Shown: positions 10,950 to 22,737 of the stretch, in pieces
How positions within the stretch are numbered: position 1 is the first letter of the stretch
Layout of the letters: each line of letters starts with the position of its first letter
Assembly: GCA_021307315.1 (NCBI GenBank)
Contig: JAJSPD010000001.1
Location: 806,001-870,000, forward strand
From: Bisporella sp. PMI_857
Lineage: Eukaryota > Ascomycota > Leotiomycetes > Helotiales > Helotiaceae
Direction: 5' to 3'
Length of the DNA: 64,000 nt
Notes under the pieces: generated by a model
Databases searched by the model: none
What the model was told of the DNA's origin: nothing
The model's input: only the letters and a program-made list of their open reading frames with translations
Translations under genes and position numbers: made by a program

Positions 10950-12799
10950 ATGGTTGAGTCAGCTATGGATGAAAGGCATTCTGACAGCATAAATGAAATG
11001 CCTTTCAATTCAACCACTGCAGCGACCGACTTAAGCAAGATTGTAAGTTCATCAGCCAGTATATATGGAGAACCTACTATGGGATATTCAATTGATTGTT
11101 CATGAAGAATAATATTTCAAGCATGCCATCTCTAGCTGTTAGAAACTCTGTCTCCCTGAGACCACTATCGGGACCACGGAGGAATCGAGTAGAAACGTCA
11201 GGTAAGCTGCCTCTTGAAAATGATGCAAATATGATTGCGATTGCCAAGCTAAACGGGAAGCGTAGCTTTGACTGACATGGAGTTGCGAAAGCAAGATGCG
11301 CTGCTCAAGTTCATTACTGGCGATGAACAAATCAAAGGATGGCTTGCGAGCGCTTGTGTCTGGTATGCTGGATACCTTCGGAGACAGTTCTGTAGTCACT
11401 GGCATCTTCTCGCTCCTACTTTGGTGAACATCGAGGAAGGATCTACGGCACCCGCTTCTGGCGATCATGTCGTGCTCTATGAATTCGTCTTTGCGATCGC
11501 GAAACTTCTCAAAACAAGGAGAAATTTAGCACTCGTAGAAATTGTTGACGATTTGGAAAATCGAGGCGTGTTGAAAGAACAGGGGGACGGTGAACGGGCA
11601 GCCTCGAACCAGATTGTTTTCGCAGCTTGGGGATGGTTGAGTACACAATTGCCTGTTCCTAGGCAAAACAAATGGCTAACTTTCAGCCAAGGCATGTTAT
11701 ATGAGGCGGTGACGCATCCAAAGCCAGATAAATTAGAGGTCACTAAGACTTCCACTAGCACGTCAGGCTATCGCAACACGCTTGTGACTCGAAAGTACAC
11801 CAGTTTCAAGCAAAGTTTTGAGCACATAGACATACCTTTCTATAGCCTGCTTCGGCACTTCGGAGATTTGATTCCTGACCCTCGAACTTCGTGGAGAAGC
11901 TTAGGAGATCAGGAAAACGATGTCGTATACGCCAAATTAGTCTGTTTTGCTGCATTGCAGCAGTCCACGGGAGTCAACATAGAGTGGGTATCTTCGCTGG
12001 CTCTCCACCTTGAGCTTGACAGTGGCAACAATACCCTCAAATTATTTCGATATCCTTCCTTCTGCAGAATCATGATCGTTGAGGGTAGTAGCAATATTTC
12101 AACAAGGTAAATATTTCTTGCTCACCAACAACAGATTGTCTACTAACAAAGCAGACTATTCAAGGACCATGCAGAGCGAAACTGCGAGGACGTCACTGTT
12201 TCGAACAGTTCGGCCGATGGTTTCTTCTACGAAGTCCTTATGAGCTATCGTCTGATCTTTGGGCAAGATGAGCGGTCATGGAAAGCATTCTCTCGCACGA
12301 TGCCAACTTGGGAAGATGATCAGAGTTCTTCTGAGTGTACAGCTACGTTGAATGACCCTTTGCTCCAAGTACTGTGTGGGAAGAGCTCTACAGCAGGCGA
12401 AGGTAGGGCGTTCTATGAGGAGATTGACGCGAATGAACCATCTACTTATTACAATGCCCGCAACGACTTTCCATTCCTAGGCAATCGCCTTGTTGAACTC
12501 CAACATTTTGTCAAGCAGCATCAACCGCAAAGTATCAGTTTGTTGCCCAGAGGCGTCCGTGGGGTAGGGACGCGCTGGAATCGGCAGGTATGTAAAGTCA
12601 CTGAGACATTCCTTGCGCTCTCTGCACCAGGGTTTTATACTGATGGCACAAGATTGTGCTATTTTTCGCTTCTTTACTCAGCCTACTGTTTTTGATCTCG
12701 ATAAGCCTTCAGATCTGGCAGGCGATGCTATCTAGACAGCAGATAGATTTAACCAAGGAGCAATTACTTCAAATATCAGGGGTACAAGGGAGGAAATGA
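10950..12799 (+). CDS. FRYPSFC-family protein with C-terminal membrane segment, copy 1
   Basis: Five exons: 10950-11042, 11108-11201, 11266-12106, 12155-12587, 12653-12799; 1608 nt, 535 residues. The family is uncharacterised, and proteins of this build recur in filamentous ascomycetes. Visible order: a variable, probably disordered N-terminus (~75 residues); a helical region with ACVWYAGYLRRQF; the landmark LHLELD..NTLKLFRYPSFC at about 305-329; SYRLIFGQ; a region ending DFPFLGNRLVELQHFV; and one hydrophobic segment IVLFFASLLSLLFLISISLQ (about 488-507) followed by a short hydrophilic tail. One C-terminal transmembrane helix with a cytosolic body is the simplest topology. The intron before the membrane exon sits at the same site in copy 3. 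All exon phases agree. Function is unknown; it shares the locus with two NLR genes, so a membrane partner role is conceivable but only inferred. Confidence 0.75.
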
Positions 12800-13189
12800 C
12801 CGCACGCAGGTAGTGAGTTTTACCCCTCCGCAGTTGCTAGGCCCATAACTCCCTCGACTTTTGCTAGTGGACACAAGCAGCTCATACATCGAGGTGTTAA
12901 GGAGTCAGGGAGCTGATGTGGACCTTGCTATAAGGTACAAAAATTCACCTCGGAAACCTGTTACAGCAGTTCTTGTTCCCTTCTTTGTCCAAAATGAACA
13001 TCGAAATGAATAGGGGTGTTCGATTAGGGGAATGACCAAAAATTTTAGTGCCACTGATTCAAAGCAAATAACATACATGTTCTGCTCGATCCACCTGATC
13101 CGATGTCTTTAGTTGACTCACTCTGTGTCATTGATCTAGCTGCTATGATAAGATGTGCCATTTGAAGTCCGGACTATAAATTGGGCTTA
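12800..13189. other. Convergent intergenic region
   Basis: About 390 bp between the stop of TM-family copy 1 (plus) and the end of TM-family pseudogene copy 2 (minus). I see no gene or repeat. Confidence 0.4.
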
Positions 13190-14161
13190 TTAGTCGAGAA
13201 AACCAAGATTCTGAAGTATAATTACATACTTGCAAAATGACAATAAAACTTGTGATGCCTCCAATAAGGATGACTGCCAGAATAAACTGTCAGATAGTAC
13301 CCTGTATAAATTTTGGGTTTCAACATACCCAAAATGCGTACTACCGCGATTTATTTCTTCTATCATACCATAATGCCTTGATGTTATGGCAGCGCACGAA
13401 ATTCTGTATCTCCAGAAGACGTTTGCCATAGAAAGGGAAATCTGCAATCGGCGGATAGCTGTCGGACGCGTAATCCGCTTCAATCTCATCATAAATCTGA
13501 TGTGCCGACTCCGCAAACCAGTTGCTTCCACAAAGATAAGGTAGTATGGGATCAGCGTCGGCATAGAGGAGCACCTCACCACTCCCACTCTACTTCTTGC
13601 TTGGCTTGCTGCTTTCGCCGAATAAAAGTCTGTATGTCAAGAGCGTTTCTTTGAAAAACATCCGTGCGACCTCGATCTCGCCCAAGGAAGACCTGCTGTC
13701 GGTGGCGCTTATTGTATAGTGTAAATTCCTATCCATTCATTAATTATGGCTCATGAGTAGCCTACCATTTAAAACTTACCGAGATACGAAAAGAAGATTT
13801 TTGGCTATCGCACAGGAGGAAACAAAAGGACGCTGTATCAAAACAATTTCAAAATCTTGCTCCTCCGATCAAATTCTAAGCGGAGACTCAAGCACTCGGC
13901 CCATTCAATCTGTATCGAGGTGCAATTTTTAAGAATATCGAAGCAGACCAGCGACTGGTCTATCCACCCATCCCCCAGAAGAGGAACCCATCCCTCCCTG
14001 GTCTTAGTCTCGAGGAAGGCAGTGCACCATGCTATAGCGGACATTAGGATATCTGATCGTAGTTCTTTTTCCACAATGGTGTTGATGAATTCATTTTGAG
14101 CTTCACTGAAGCTTGGTGGAGCTCTCTTTAAGCTTTGATTTTGGAGCCCTCTCCCTATCAT
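13190..14161 (-). pseudogene. FRYPSFC-family pseudogene, copy 2 (internally deleted)
   Basis: Reads on the minus strand from about 14161 (MIGRGLQNQS) through SEAQNEFINTI..AIAWCTAFLETKTREGWVPLLGD, clearly related to copy 3. It then jumps within a few residues to TSIQIEWAECLSLRLEFD, so roughly 150-200 residues present in copies 1 and 3 are missing. At the FRYPSFC motif CGA has become TGA, followed by a 1-nt insertion. Further 3' the frame MFFKETLLTYRLLFGE has TAG where copy 3 has Trp (KEW), then ADPILPYLCG..IYDEIEAD..DFPFYGKRLLEIQ, and another TAG replaces Trp after RNKSR. The membrane segment is still recognisable (LAVILIGGITSFIVILQ) with a TGA just before it. The exact 5' limit is uncertain because the first exons of copies 1 and 3 are not recognisable upstream. 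Confidence 0.8.
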
Positions 14162-15100
14162 GGAGTATTAGGCAAGGCCGTACAAAGTGCTTATAGCTTA
14201 CAGTTGAGTAATCTCGGAAAATTCTTGTTGTTGACTGTCCGGTTGTTTGGCTTTTCTTGGTCATCGTTCTTCGAAAATTTCTTCCGATGCTGGGGAAAGC
14301 AATGGAAGTTTTGGTTGCTTAGGTATTGAAAATTTTGTAAGTAACTACTTACAGGCCAGTGTCTAAACCATGAATATCTACGAGGGGCAATAATTTGTTG
14401 TTCGATATCAACAGTAAGGCACAAAAGCTGATTGAGCGAAGAATATGAGGCAACGGTTCGTATCAGCGTAGATATCAGAAACAAAATGAGTGTTTTTGAT
14501 CTTTATGATATTAAGACATCATAAAAATGCATTAAGGAGTATGTGAAAGAGTTTTTTTTTTGAGACATGGGGTGGCCAAGGGACAAATGATGAAGCTCTC
14601 TGCAACTTACGGCGATGCAAAGTGCTGCAGTTTGTGGCCGAATATCGTGACTTTCCCGTTTGTCACAATTACTGATATTCCAATTCTTTAATTTTTTCTT
14701 CTGGGAGGAAAAGGGGTTACGCTGGGTCAAAAAAAATTAAAAATCAAAGGCTTGGTTAAACTAGCAACGCTTATAGCTTCAGGGTTTTTAAAGATTGTTA
14801 GTAACTGAAAAGTAACGTTTTTACAACATGTAATTTTCTACAACCCAAAAGGGGGGGGGGGGGGGGGACTGGAATATCACTTTTACGAACGCATCTTAAG
14901 TAAAGGTGTTTGGAAATGACATGGAATTCCAAGCGCTGACCAAGATCTGTCACAAGAGGAAGATCGAGATGATATTCTTGAGGCACTGATATATTATAAA
15001 AAAAGCATCCAATAGATTTCGCTCACCCAAGGTCAAGCAAATTTACCGCTTGCAATGCCGACCACACAACAGAGAAATCAGTAGGTGCACAGCCGAGATA
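14162..15100. other. Intergenic with a 17-base G homopolymer
   Basis: About 940 bp between the TM-family pseudogene and the 3' end of NLR2. It is AT-rich apart from the G17 tract listed separately. Fragments upstream of 14161 such as KKFSKNDDQEK on the minus strand might be a leftover 5' exon of the pseudogene, but this is weak. Confidence 0.4.
14851..14867 (+). repeat. Poly-G mononucleotide run (17 G)
   Basis: Seventeen consecutive G on the plus strand, preceded by AAAA. By far the longest G run in this otherwise AT-rich intergenic region. Its length is likely variable between isolates or uncertain in the assembly. Confidence 0.9.
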
Positions 15101-18100
15101 TCATCTAAAGAATCCAGGAACCAGTGCATCGTAATACTCCTCCAGTTCAGTGGCGTCCGGATTTCCCTCGTCATCAAGTGATACGACCAGACCCCCCTCT
15201 CCATTACCTGTGAGAGCGTTTCTTGCCACTTCCGCCCGAATGCGCATTTGGTTAGCCTGTTTAGCGAAGCTTCCAAATGGATCACTCTCTAACACAACTG
15301 AAGTTTTCCAAAGAATACGCGCCATTGTACCGTCATCCCGGGTTGGGCTGCGCAATTCGGCTATCGCCATTGCTTTATCCAGATATGATCTAAGCCACTC
15401 TCATTAGCTTTGGATACTTTTAGGGATGGGGTGCAGTAGGAAGATTGAATTGCCGGTTTGGCGTTTATTGAGTTTGAATTGTGTTCCTTACTTAGCATTG
15501 TCTCTGTTTCCTCTCTCATACTCTACACATCCCAAACTGTAATACGCCGCGGCTGTGATAGGATGAATGGGTGCAGTGGCGAGAGCAATTCTCAGACTCG
15601 TGTCATATGATCGTTTGGCCTCATTCCAGCGCTTCTCTGCAAAATCGACATTTCCATATGCATAATGGACGCTGTCGTGTCGTTAGTACCAACACCTCTC
15701 ACTGCTGGGAAGGGAAGTACTGGGCCATGAAATGATCATCAGGTCCCTTTGTCCGGAAGAACAACGCCTCAGACTCTCCAAGAATGCCCCATGACTTCCT
15801 GTATTCTCCCCGACGGTAGTGCACACGGGAGTAACAAAGGTATGAATTCGCTAAGAGCGATGCAGCACTGTCTCCAGCGTTGCTTCGAAGTGTGATTGCC
15901 TTTTCAAAATACTCAATAGCCTCATCCAGGTTGTCGTCAGCATATTCCAGGTTTCCCATGTTGTGGTAGGCGGTTGAGCGCTATATGTGCGTTAGTATCT
16001 GTGCCATACTCTTGAACTAGAATGGCGCTGGTTGCGTGATGAATGTCCCATAAAATCACAGATGACGACCACGAGATCTCAGGAGCTTAGATCTGCAACT
16101 GAGATTGATCCAGTAAGAAATACTTACTTCAAGATCATGCTCTGGTAGCAAATTTTCCTGAATCCGGAAAAATATTTCCCAGTTTTTCCTACAATCTGCG
16201 AGCTTGTTCAGCTCGTAATAAGCGCTGCCTGCAATATTGCAGAGAGTTGCATATTGAAGACTTTCATAATTCTCACAAGCAGTCCATCCAGTATTTATGA
16301 CACCAATGCAAATGTCATAATCACTAATTTCGTACAAATACCATGCGCAATGGGCCAGAAGCTCAATAAATTGATCGGAACTACAATATTGAGTTCAGGT
16401 TAGTGCTGTATGAGAATAGTGGCAGAAGGGTGGCTATACCCTTTCAAAGCTGTGCCTGATCGACGAATCTCAGCATACTTGCGCCCGAGATGAGCTCCGT
16501 GTGAGATGTACGCCTGACATGCGCCTTTCTGTTCCTTCGACAGATACCCGCCATAATTCTGCTTGGGGAAGGCCTCATACACAACGGCGCTTGCACTGTG
16601 GAAGTATTCTTGCATTTCCTTAGCAGAATGGTAATTCACTGGCAATATACTTCAGCATGAGGTCTTTACCCGGCTCGAAGGGACTCTTACTAGCTTCTTG
16701 GACTTCTCGATGCGCATACAATTCTCTTCCTTCCTGTTTGATCAACTTGAACTTGAGCAATTCTGCTATGGTATCTTGCAGAGCAGCTGGCGGCCTCACT
16801 ACACTAGAAAGTGTAGCTTGAGAAGTTGGGTCCACAAGATCTGGATGTTGCTTGCAGAAATGAAGCTTGCCATCAAGTGCTCTTTGATTTTTGGGTAGGA
16901 ACAAATCAATCAATATACCATCTATCTAAATGTCAGAAGAAAATATTCCTTTATTTAGAATATCGATACGAGACTTACCTGGCGCTAGTAAGGATAAGAC
17001 ACTCAAGAGATCACGAGCATTCCTTGATAAATTTGTGAAGGTCATATTCCAGACCGAGTCTAGGGCGTGAAATATGACCGATCTTTCGCCAGTCAATCTT
17101 TCCGGAAGATTTTTCTTGTGTTCTCTGAAAAGCTCATACGTAGATGCGATAGTAATACCTCCAATGTTGGGATTCTTGATGAGTTGAGCTGCTTGTTGTA
17201 TGGCCAACGCGAGCTATCAAGGTTAATTCTATTCCGTGATTTGGAGATCTTCACTTACACCACCAAGCTCATTCAAGAATTCCCGAGCAGCTACTTCTTC
17301 AGAATGCTTCAGCAGCCCCCTCCTATCTAAGTCCTGCCATTCTGGTCCAAGAAGTTTCATAAGCAGATCCCAGCCATCCTTTTCGTTGAAAGGCTTCACC
17401 GTATCTCCCTTTCGTTCAGCGTCATTCATGAAATTATAATATTTTCGGGAGGTAATTCTAAAAGAAATCAGATTCAAATATCATATATGACCAAAGTTCT
17501 TACAGTATAGCACCATTAGCGCCCACTGGCCAGTAGCCTCTCAGAATCGGTTCTCGTTCTACCACCGTGTTAACAAGCGCCATGACTTCATCATTTGATT
17601 AATTACCAGCATTGTCAAAAATGAGCAACCAATATCTTCCTGGGGTTGATGTTTAGTACAGAAACCATGCACAAGAAGAATATGAATGTTGATTTACTTG
17701 TAGTTTTGAGCCATCTTTGAACCGCCAACTGGTTTTCCTCATGGTGACCTAAAGTTTGTAAGCAGAGATCGTAATTCTGGGTATGTAAGAGTATTAACCA
17801 TTTCGATCTGCATTCTCAAGATTTAATTCAACTGCCATGTCGGTGAAACTTTGGCGCAAAGAAAGCGAGGTTTCACACTGAATCCAAAATACAGCATCAA
17901 TCTTAGATGGGTTCTTGTGAGCATACTCTAATGCGAGCTCAGTTTTACCAACACCGCGCCTGCTCTAGTTAATGAAATAAACTGTTCTGCTGATGACGCG
18001 GTAACACCTAAATTCATCTCCGAGATACAAGATCTATGGTCTACAAAGGAGACGCTCAATCTGGAATAGACTGGGATAGCATTTTCCAACCACCAACTTT

Positions 18101-19266
18101 GGCTGTACGTACCTGCCATAGATTGTGTAGGTTCTTAAACCTTTGTTATCTCGATAATCCAAGCACTCGTTGATTTTGGCCAACTCATCCCGCCGGCCGA
18201 AGAATTCTTCGTTCCGAGCTCGCGGTACCATAACTTTTGGAAATGTACAGCGCTCCTCTGGTAGTGCCATAGGAGTATGGCGAATAGCCAGATTGGTGAC
18301 TTGACGCTCCTGATTTACCTTTGAGTAGGAATTGATATCACTGAGGTGCTTGATAGCAATGTCCATCTGCATCAAGTTATCTTTAATTTTGATGTCAAGG
18401 TTCTTCCAATCCCTTGCGGCTTCTCCATCTAATTGGGCGGGTTCAGTATTTTGAGTAACAATAATTGCGATCAGCCAGCTATACTCACCAGTTGGGCATC
18501 GACGGAGATGTATCACAGACTCGCTGAGCATCTGGAGCAAGTATTCTAGACGGCCATCATTAGTCACCCACCACGTTCATTCAATGTCTGATAATGTTTA
18601 CCTAAAATATCAACCATCGAATACCGAGCTTCATTCTTGTCCCCCTCGCAGGCATCAAAGCATCTTTTGAAAAGCTCTGTAGCACTCCGCAATTTTCGCA
18701 TCCAGTCAGCCGTCCGAGTGAGTTTATCTGACGATATACATGATAACTTAAATCTATTAGCAGGCCCTTTCGGACCAGGATTTTAGGCTTACTTTGACAT
18801 TTAGATGCAGAAGCCCCCACACGATATTGAAATTAGGGACGTTTGGATGTATAGAAGAAGTGAAAGCATTAGCAAGATTGTTCAAAGAGCGAGGGAGTGG
18901 CTGTATGTGGTTCAAGAGCCTCTTCACAACTCCTGCTGCTTCCCGCTCAGAACCTCGTTTTTGGATATCAACATGCACAGCTTGCCAATCTCTCTCCTCT
19001 GTTATTTTCTCCCAATCTAGAAATAAGTGTAAGCCAAAGCCTTTCTCCTTGCTTGCAAGTATGTGAGCGTTGAGGAGTCGTGGTGTCCTACCAGCAGCGG
19101 ATTGAGATTGCTGGACGGATGCGATTGCATCTTGCCATCTCTTGAAAGCGAAAGGCCTAGTGTCACTATGCCACAATTAAATGCATGTCTAGAGCACACA
19201 CAACTTAACTGACTCAAAGTCTACATCATATTCATCGTCGTTTCTTTTTTTGCGATCTGTAGCCAT
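15101..19266 (-). CDS. NLR-type STAND protein NLR2 (NB-ARC, TPR), intact
   Basis: Seventeen exons on the minus strand: 19266-19214, 19165-18793, 18746-18602, 18545-18489, 18428-18113, 17959-17799, 17748-17698, 17639-17607, 17558-17504, 17457-17259, 17213-16979, 16921-16691, 16638-16440, 16380-16128, 15980-15721, 15671-15492, 15389-15101. They total 3090 nt, 1029 residues, without an internal stop. The start MATDRKKRNDDEYDVDF parallels the DEDYDVDF segment of NLR1. The N-terminal region has IVWGLLHLNVK (DUF7708-like, tentative). P-loop GRRGVGKT lies near 315, WLLIFDNAERE near 388, GYWPVGANGAILITSR near 400-415 and LALAIQQAAQLIKNPNIGG near 480. TPR-like repeats (NMGNLEYADDNLDEAIEYFEKA and others) fill the C-terminal third, ending ALVPGFFR as in NLR1. 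It faces NLR1 tail to tail. Several intron positions in the ATPase region differ between the two. The role in non-self recognition is inferred from the family. Confidence 0.85.
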
Positions 19267-21601
19267 GCTATGGGGTATAAGCTCAAAGACGACACGCGCC
19301 AGTAAAATCACGATACAAGCAAGGCTTGCAATACCTGTTGGCCACTGTTGTGAAGAAGGGTTGATTGATGTTGGACTCTTTTACAAGACGAAAGGCAAGT
19401 GTTGATTAAGGAAGAAGAACGACAGAAAGTGCTGCATATTGTGAGGGCGGGGAGCTGCCTACTCTTCCATACAGCCTCATTCCCCCACGTCAAAATGGTT
19501 TGTCCTCTAGATAACCCCGCTTTGGCCCAGCTGCAGCTGCCGTGTAACTCGAGGCACCAATTGCATTAGAAGCGTATGTTCAGATGTGGCGTCCACTGGA
19601 GCCTTGTGGACAACCACGGGATGTCAACGACAGGGTGTGAATGGAGGGGAATGTAGGCAATGCAGATATTGCTCATCGTATTGCTTGGAGATTAATATTC
19701 TGAAAGACGCCTGTGAATAGCTTTTAGCTAATGATTTATAATTGCTTTGTCTATTTCTAGGTACTAGGTAAAAGTTGGGAATAGTTTCAAAGCGATTCAA
19801 ACACCTTCGATAAATAAATATCGAAATCCAGCAGGCCATTCTCCCATCACAACCCCCCAAGGTTGTTGCTCCCTATGTATAATCAGATACCAGTCTAAGA
19901 GTCTTTGGGGTTGAGAGTAAACAAATACCATAAGTGCAAATCTTAGGGCAGGCTACCAGGAGAGTCCCATCCTTTGATGGTTCTTGCGGACCGGCCCAAT
20001 GCGCTCGCCATGGTTGTGCCTTTGCCGTGGGCACAGGGAAACCTTCTGGACTGACGGTTTTGAAAAAGTCTGCAACGGGTGCCATCTCGGGGACTGGTGC
20101 CGAGTTCTGGTTTGAAGATGGTAGTTGCGATGCTTCAGGAGAAACAGATCGCGAGGACACCTGAGAGTCGAGAGTCAGCAATCTCCACCACATCGCCTGA
20201 ACGATCCAACAACACGATATGACCAATTGCCAAATGCGCGCTTCAACATGATCTGAATGAAGTTGCTAAAACTTCAACAATTTTTGTGAATTCTGAGTGG
20301 GTGTCGCGCGAAGAAGTCGAGAGCGGGGATAGTGACCCGTTGAGAATCTTCCTTGCGCAAAGAGTAATTCAGACACCTACGCACATTTTGATGCCTAGAA
20401 TCTTCCATGGCTGCGTATGTTCAAAAAATATGTGTGCCGATGTTCTGTGGCAGCGAGATGATCATTCAAAGGGGGCCCGACGTGTGTACGATGGCTCGGG
20501 ATAGAAAAAACAAGTCGGTGAGGAAGCATATTATCTGCAATCGTGACCATACGCCGTACATTCCCCGGCAAAGATAATCAAACGCCGCTAAAACAAGGCT
20601 GGGCAGCAACGTCAGGACCTGAGAAATTGGTTGGGATTGAGCCATTCATTATTCGCGCATATAGATTCATCTTGATCCGTGTTTTCTGATTATGGGTCTA
20701 CAGCTATGAGACACGAATGGAAATCAATGTTACACTAGGTATCTGGATAAAGCGAAAAATAATATATAAACTTGGAAAATATCGACTGCATCTGAATGTT
20801 TCGGCCGTGCAACAACCTACTACATACACTCTTTGCCTAGGATTCTGCCACAAAACTCATGAGATCCAACTCTCACCGAGTTACCTCATGTGCTACACAA
20901 TATCTATTTTTCGAATTAATTATTATTGCGGAGCTAATTCAAAGTCGATTCCATGAATCAATTTTGGGCAGGAGAGAAAATCTGTCTAGTATCAGATGTC
21001 ACGATAATAAAGCCAGCCACGCCAGCGTGGGAGCCTAGCCACTAAACTTTGGGCAGCAAGGCCAGCTAAATTAGCCTATCTACCAAAAAACTCTACATCA
21101 GAGTGACAATCCCGATGGCGCCGGGCACATTGTGAGACAGACTTCCTTAGACTTCGTTCGTACGTAGCCCTCTGTTCCGTGACCGGCGTCCAGCCAAGAT
21201 TACCTAGGGTACATTGTTACACACACACTAGGTAGATCGTGTGTTTAGAATCTCATGCCACTCTTTGCTCACCTCCGAACATGACTACGCTCCTCCACAC
21301 AACAACAATATGTTCATTACAGGAAACACAATAGACGAATTGCTCGCACGTGCAAATAGTGCTTCTGCGACATTCTGCTACACTTGATAAACTGCGCTGG
21401 AAGTCCATGACGCCAGGCGCCCCCGGACTTCACCAAACACCATAGCAGACCTGCTGATCCGATTTGAGATACTCCTGAGACTCTGGCAATATCGAATAAT
21501 CGGCTACAAATACAATAGGTTGCATTGTGCTACCTTGCGCATAGCGCGAGCCTCAAACTGGGTAATTTGCTACGGCGTGAGTTAGCCATTCTCAAAACAA
21601 G
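19267..21601. other. Intergenic between NLR2 and the intact oxidoreductase gene
   Basis: About 2.3 kb holding the divergent promoters of NLR2 (minus) and the AsaB-like gene (plus). One open frame on the minus strand at 19873-20226 is listed separately at low confidence. Otherwise I see no gene, tRNA or clear repeat. Confidence 0.45.
19873..20226 (-). CDS. Possible small hypothetical protein (117 aa), doubtful
   Basis: ATG-initiated frame of 117 residues, starting MVISCCWIVQAMWWRLL and rich in Pro, Ser and Ala through SNQNSAPVPEMAPVADFF. The middle part has a coding-like composition, but I recognise no family and no splice partner. The hydrophobic start could be a weak signal peptide. It may be non-coding. 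Confidence 0.2.
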   Translation of the reverse strand: MVISCCWIVQAMWWRLLTLDSQVSSRSVSPEASQLPSSNQNSAPVPEMAPVADFFKTVSPEGFPVPTAKAQPWRAHWAGPQEPSKDGTLLVACPKICTYGICLLSTPKTLRLVSDYT

Positions 21602-22737
21602 ATGCAACCAGTTAACGGACTCAGTCAGTCAACCTTCACGATGCCTGCCGTAAAGGCTAGAATAGAATATCTTCAAAAGCTACCTCTGTACGACACGGTA
21701 AAGCCGTATTGGTGTTTTTTGCCTCCTCGAGATGGATTCGATCCGGACGAACAAAGGTTAGACAATCTGGAATGGGAGGACCATTCAGACATTAGCATCG
21801 AAGATATCCGAGATAGGAAAAACCAATTCAGACTTGACAACTGTGGCTTCGAGGTGTTTGATCATGAAACACAATTCACAAAGTTCGAGCTCGCCGAAGA
21901 GGTGGTACAATATAAGCATGAGACTGAGGAGTTCTTGAAGGACAAGATGGGTGCGGTTCATGTCCGTTGTTACGATTCTCGTCTCCGAAAGAATGTTCTA
22001 TTTCAGCGAAATCAATTAGACCTTAATGACCTACTAGTGAAGGAAGGCCCGGCCCGAGGCGTTCACAATGGTGAGTCTTGGGAACCCACTTCTACCCCAG
22101 TTATCCACTTGCCTGAGCTTATTCGGATCTGCACTAGACATTACTATTTCATCTGGCCCAGAAGTTATTCAACGATATTTGTCAGAGGAGGAGAAGCTGA
22201 GTTTCTTAAAACCTGGTTATCGAATTAGGATCGTCAAGTAGGCTTTCTAAATAGAGTAATCTGAACGACACGCTCACCAATTCTAGTACATGGAGGTCTC
22301 TCGTGCCGGTGCTTGAGGATCGACCGCTTGCGTTATGTGATAGTCGTTCTGTTAAACCCCATGACCTCATTGCTACGGATCGTGTCATACCAGATAGAGT
22401 TGGTGAAGTCTATTACTTGACCTACAACGAGAATCACAAATGGTGCGTCCCTCAGAATTCAAAGCAAGCCAATTCAGTTCTGGCCATAGACTGATAATTG
22501 CTTAGGTATTGGCTAGAGCACCAAACATCAAGCGAGCCATTTGTGTTTGTGATGTATGACACGATGGAAGGTTCCCATGCCAGGTGTAAGTGTTGGATGA
22601 TATCTGGAGATTACTTCACACTAACAACGCGAGCAGTTTGTCCTCATGTATCTTTCATTAACCCAAGATCGCCGCCTGATGCCCAACCGCGGGAAAGCAT
22701 CGAGACCAGATCTATAGTGATCACAAAGGGGCTCTAG
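21602..22737 (+). CDS. AsaB/CmcJ-type hydroxylase/desaturase-like protein, intact
   Basis: Five exons: 21602-22070, 22138-22237, 22287-22442, 22506-22585, 22637-22737; 906 nt, 301 residues, all GT-AG. The build matches the fungal AsaB / GA4-desaturase / CmcJ-like family of putative oxidoreductases from secondary metabolism: FLPPRDG..NLEWEDH, VxIxDIRDR, an NCGFEVFDH segment, VRCYDSRLRKN, GPARGVHND at the first exon junction, RIVNTWRSL, EDRPLALCDSRSV, DRVGEVYYLTYNENHKWYW, and the closing CPHVSFINPRSPPDAQPRESIETRSIVI. Family members are thought to be 2-oxoglutarate/iron-type enzymes, but I cannot show the metal ligands with certainty. No polyketide, peptide or terpene synthase is present nearby, so the substrate is unknown. 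The degraded paralogue at 8658-9793 shares all four intron sites. Confidence 0.85.

Noticed and set aside
17580..17607. In-frame stop just after DNAG in NLR2, at first suggesting a pseudogene
   Set aside because: A 48 bp GT-AG intron (17559-17606) removes it and restores DNAEREPILRGYWP, which aligns with the same junction in NLR1.
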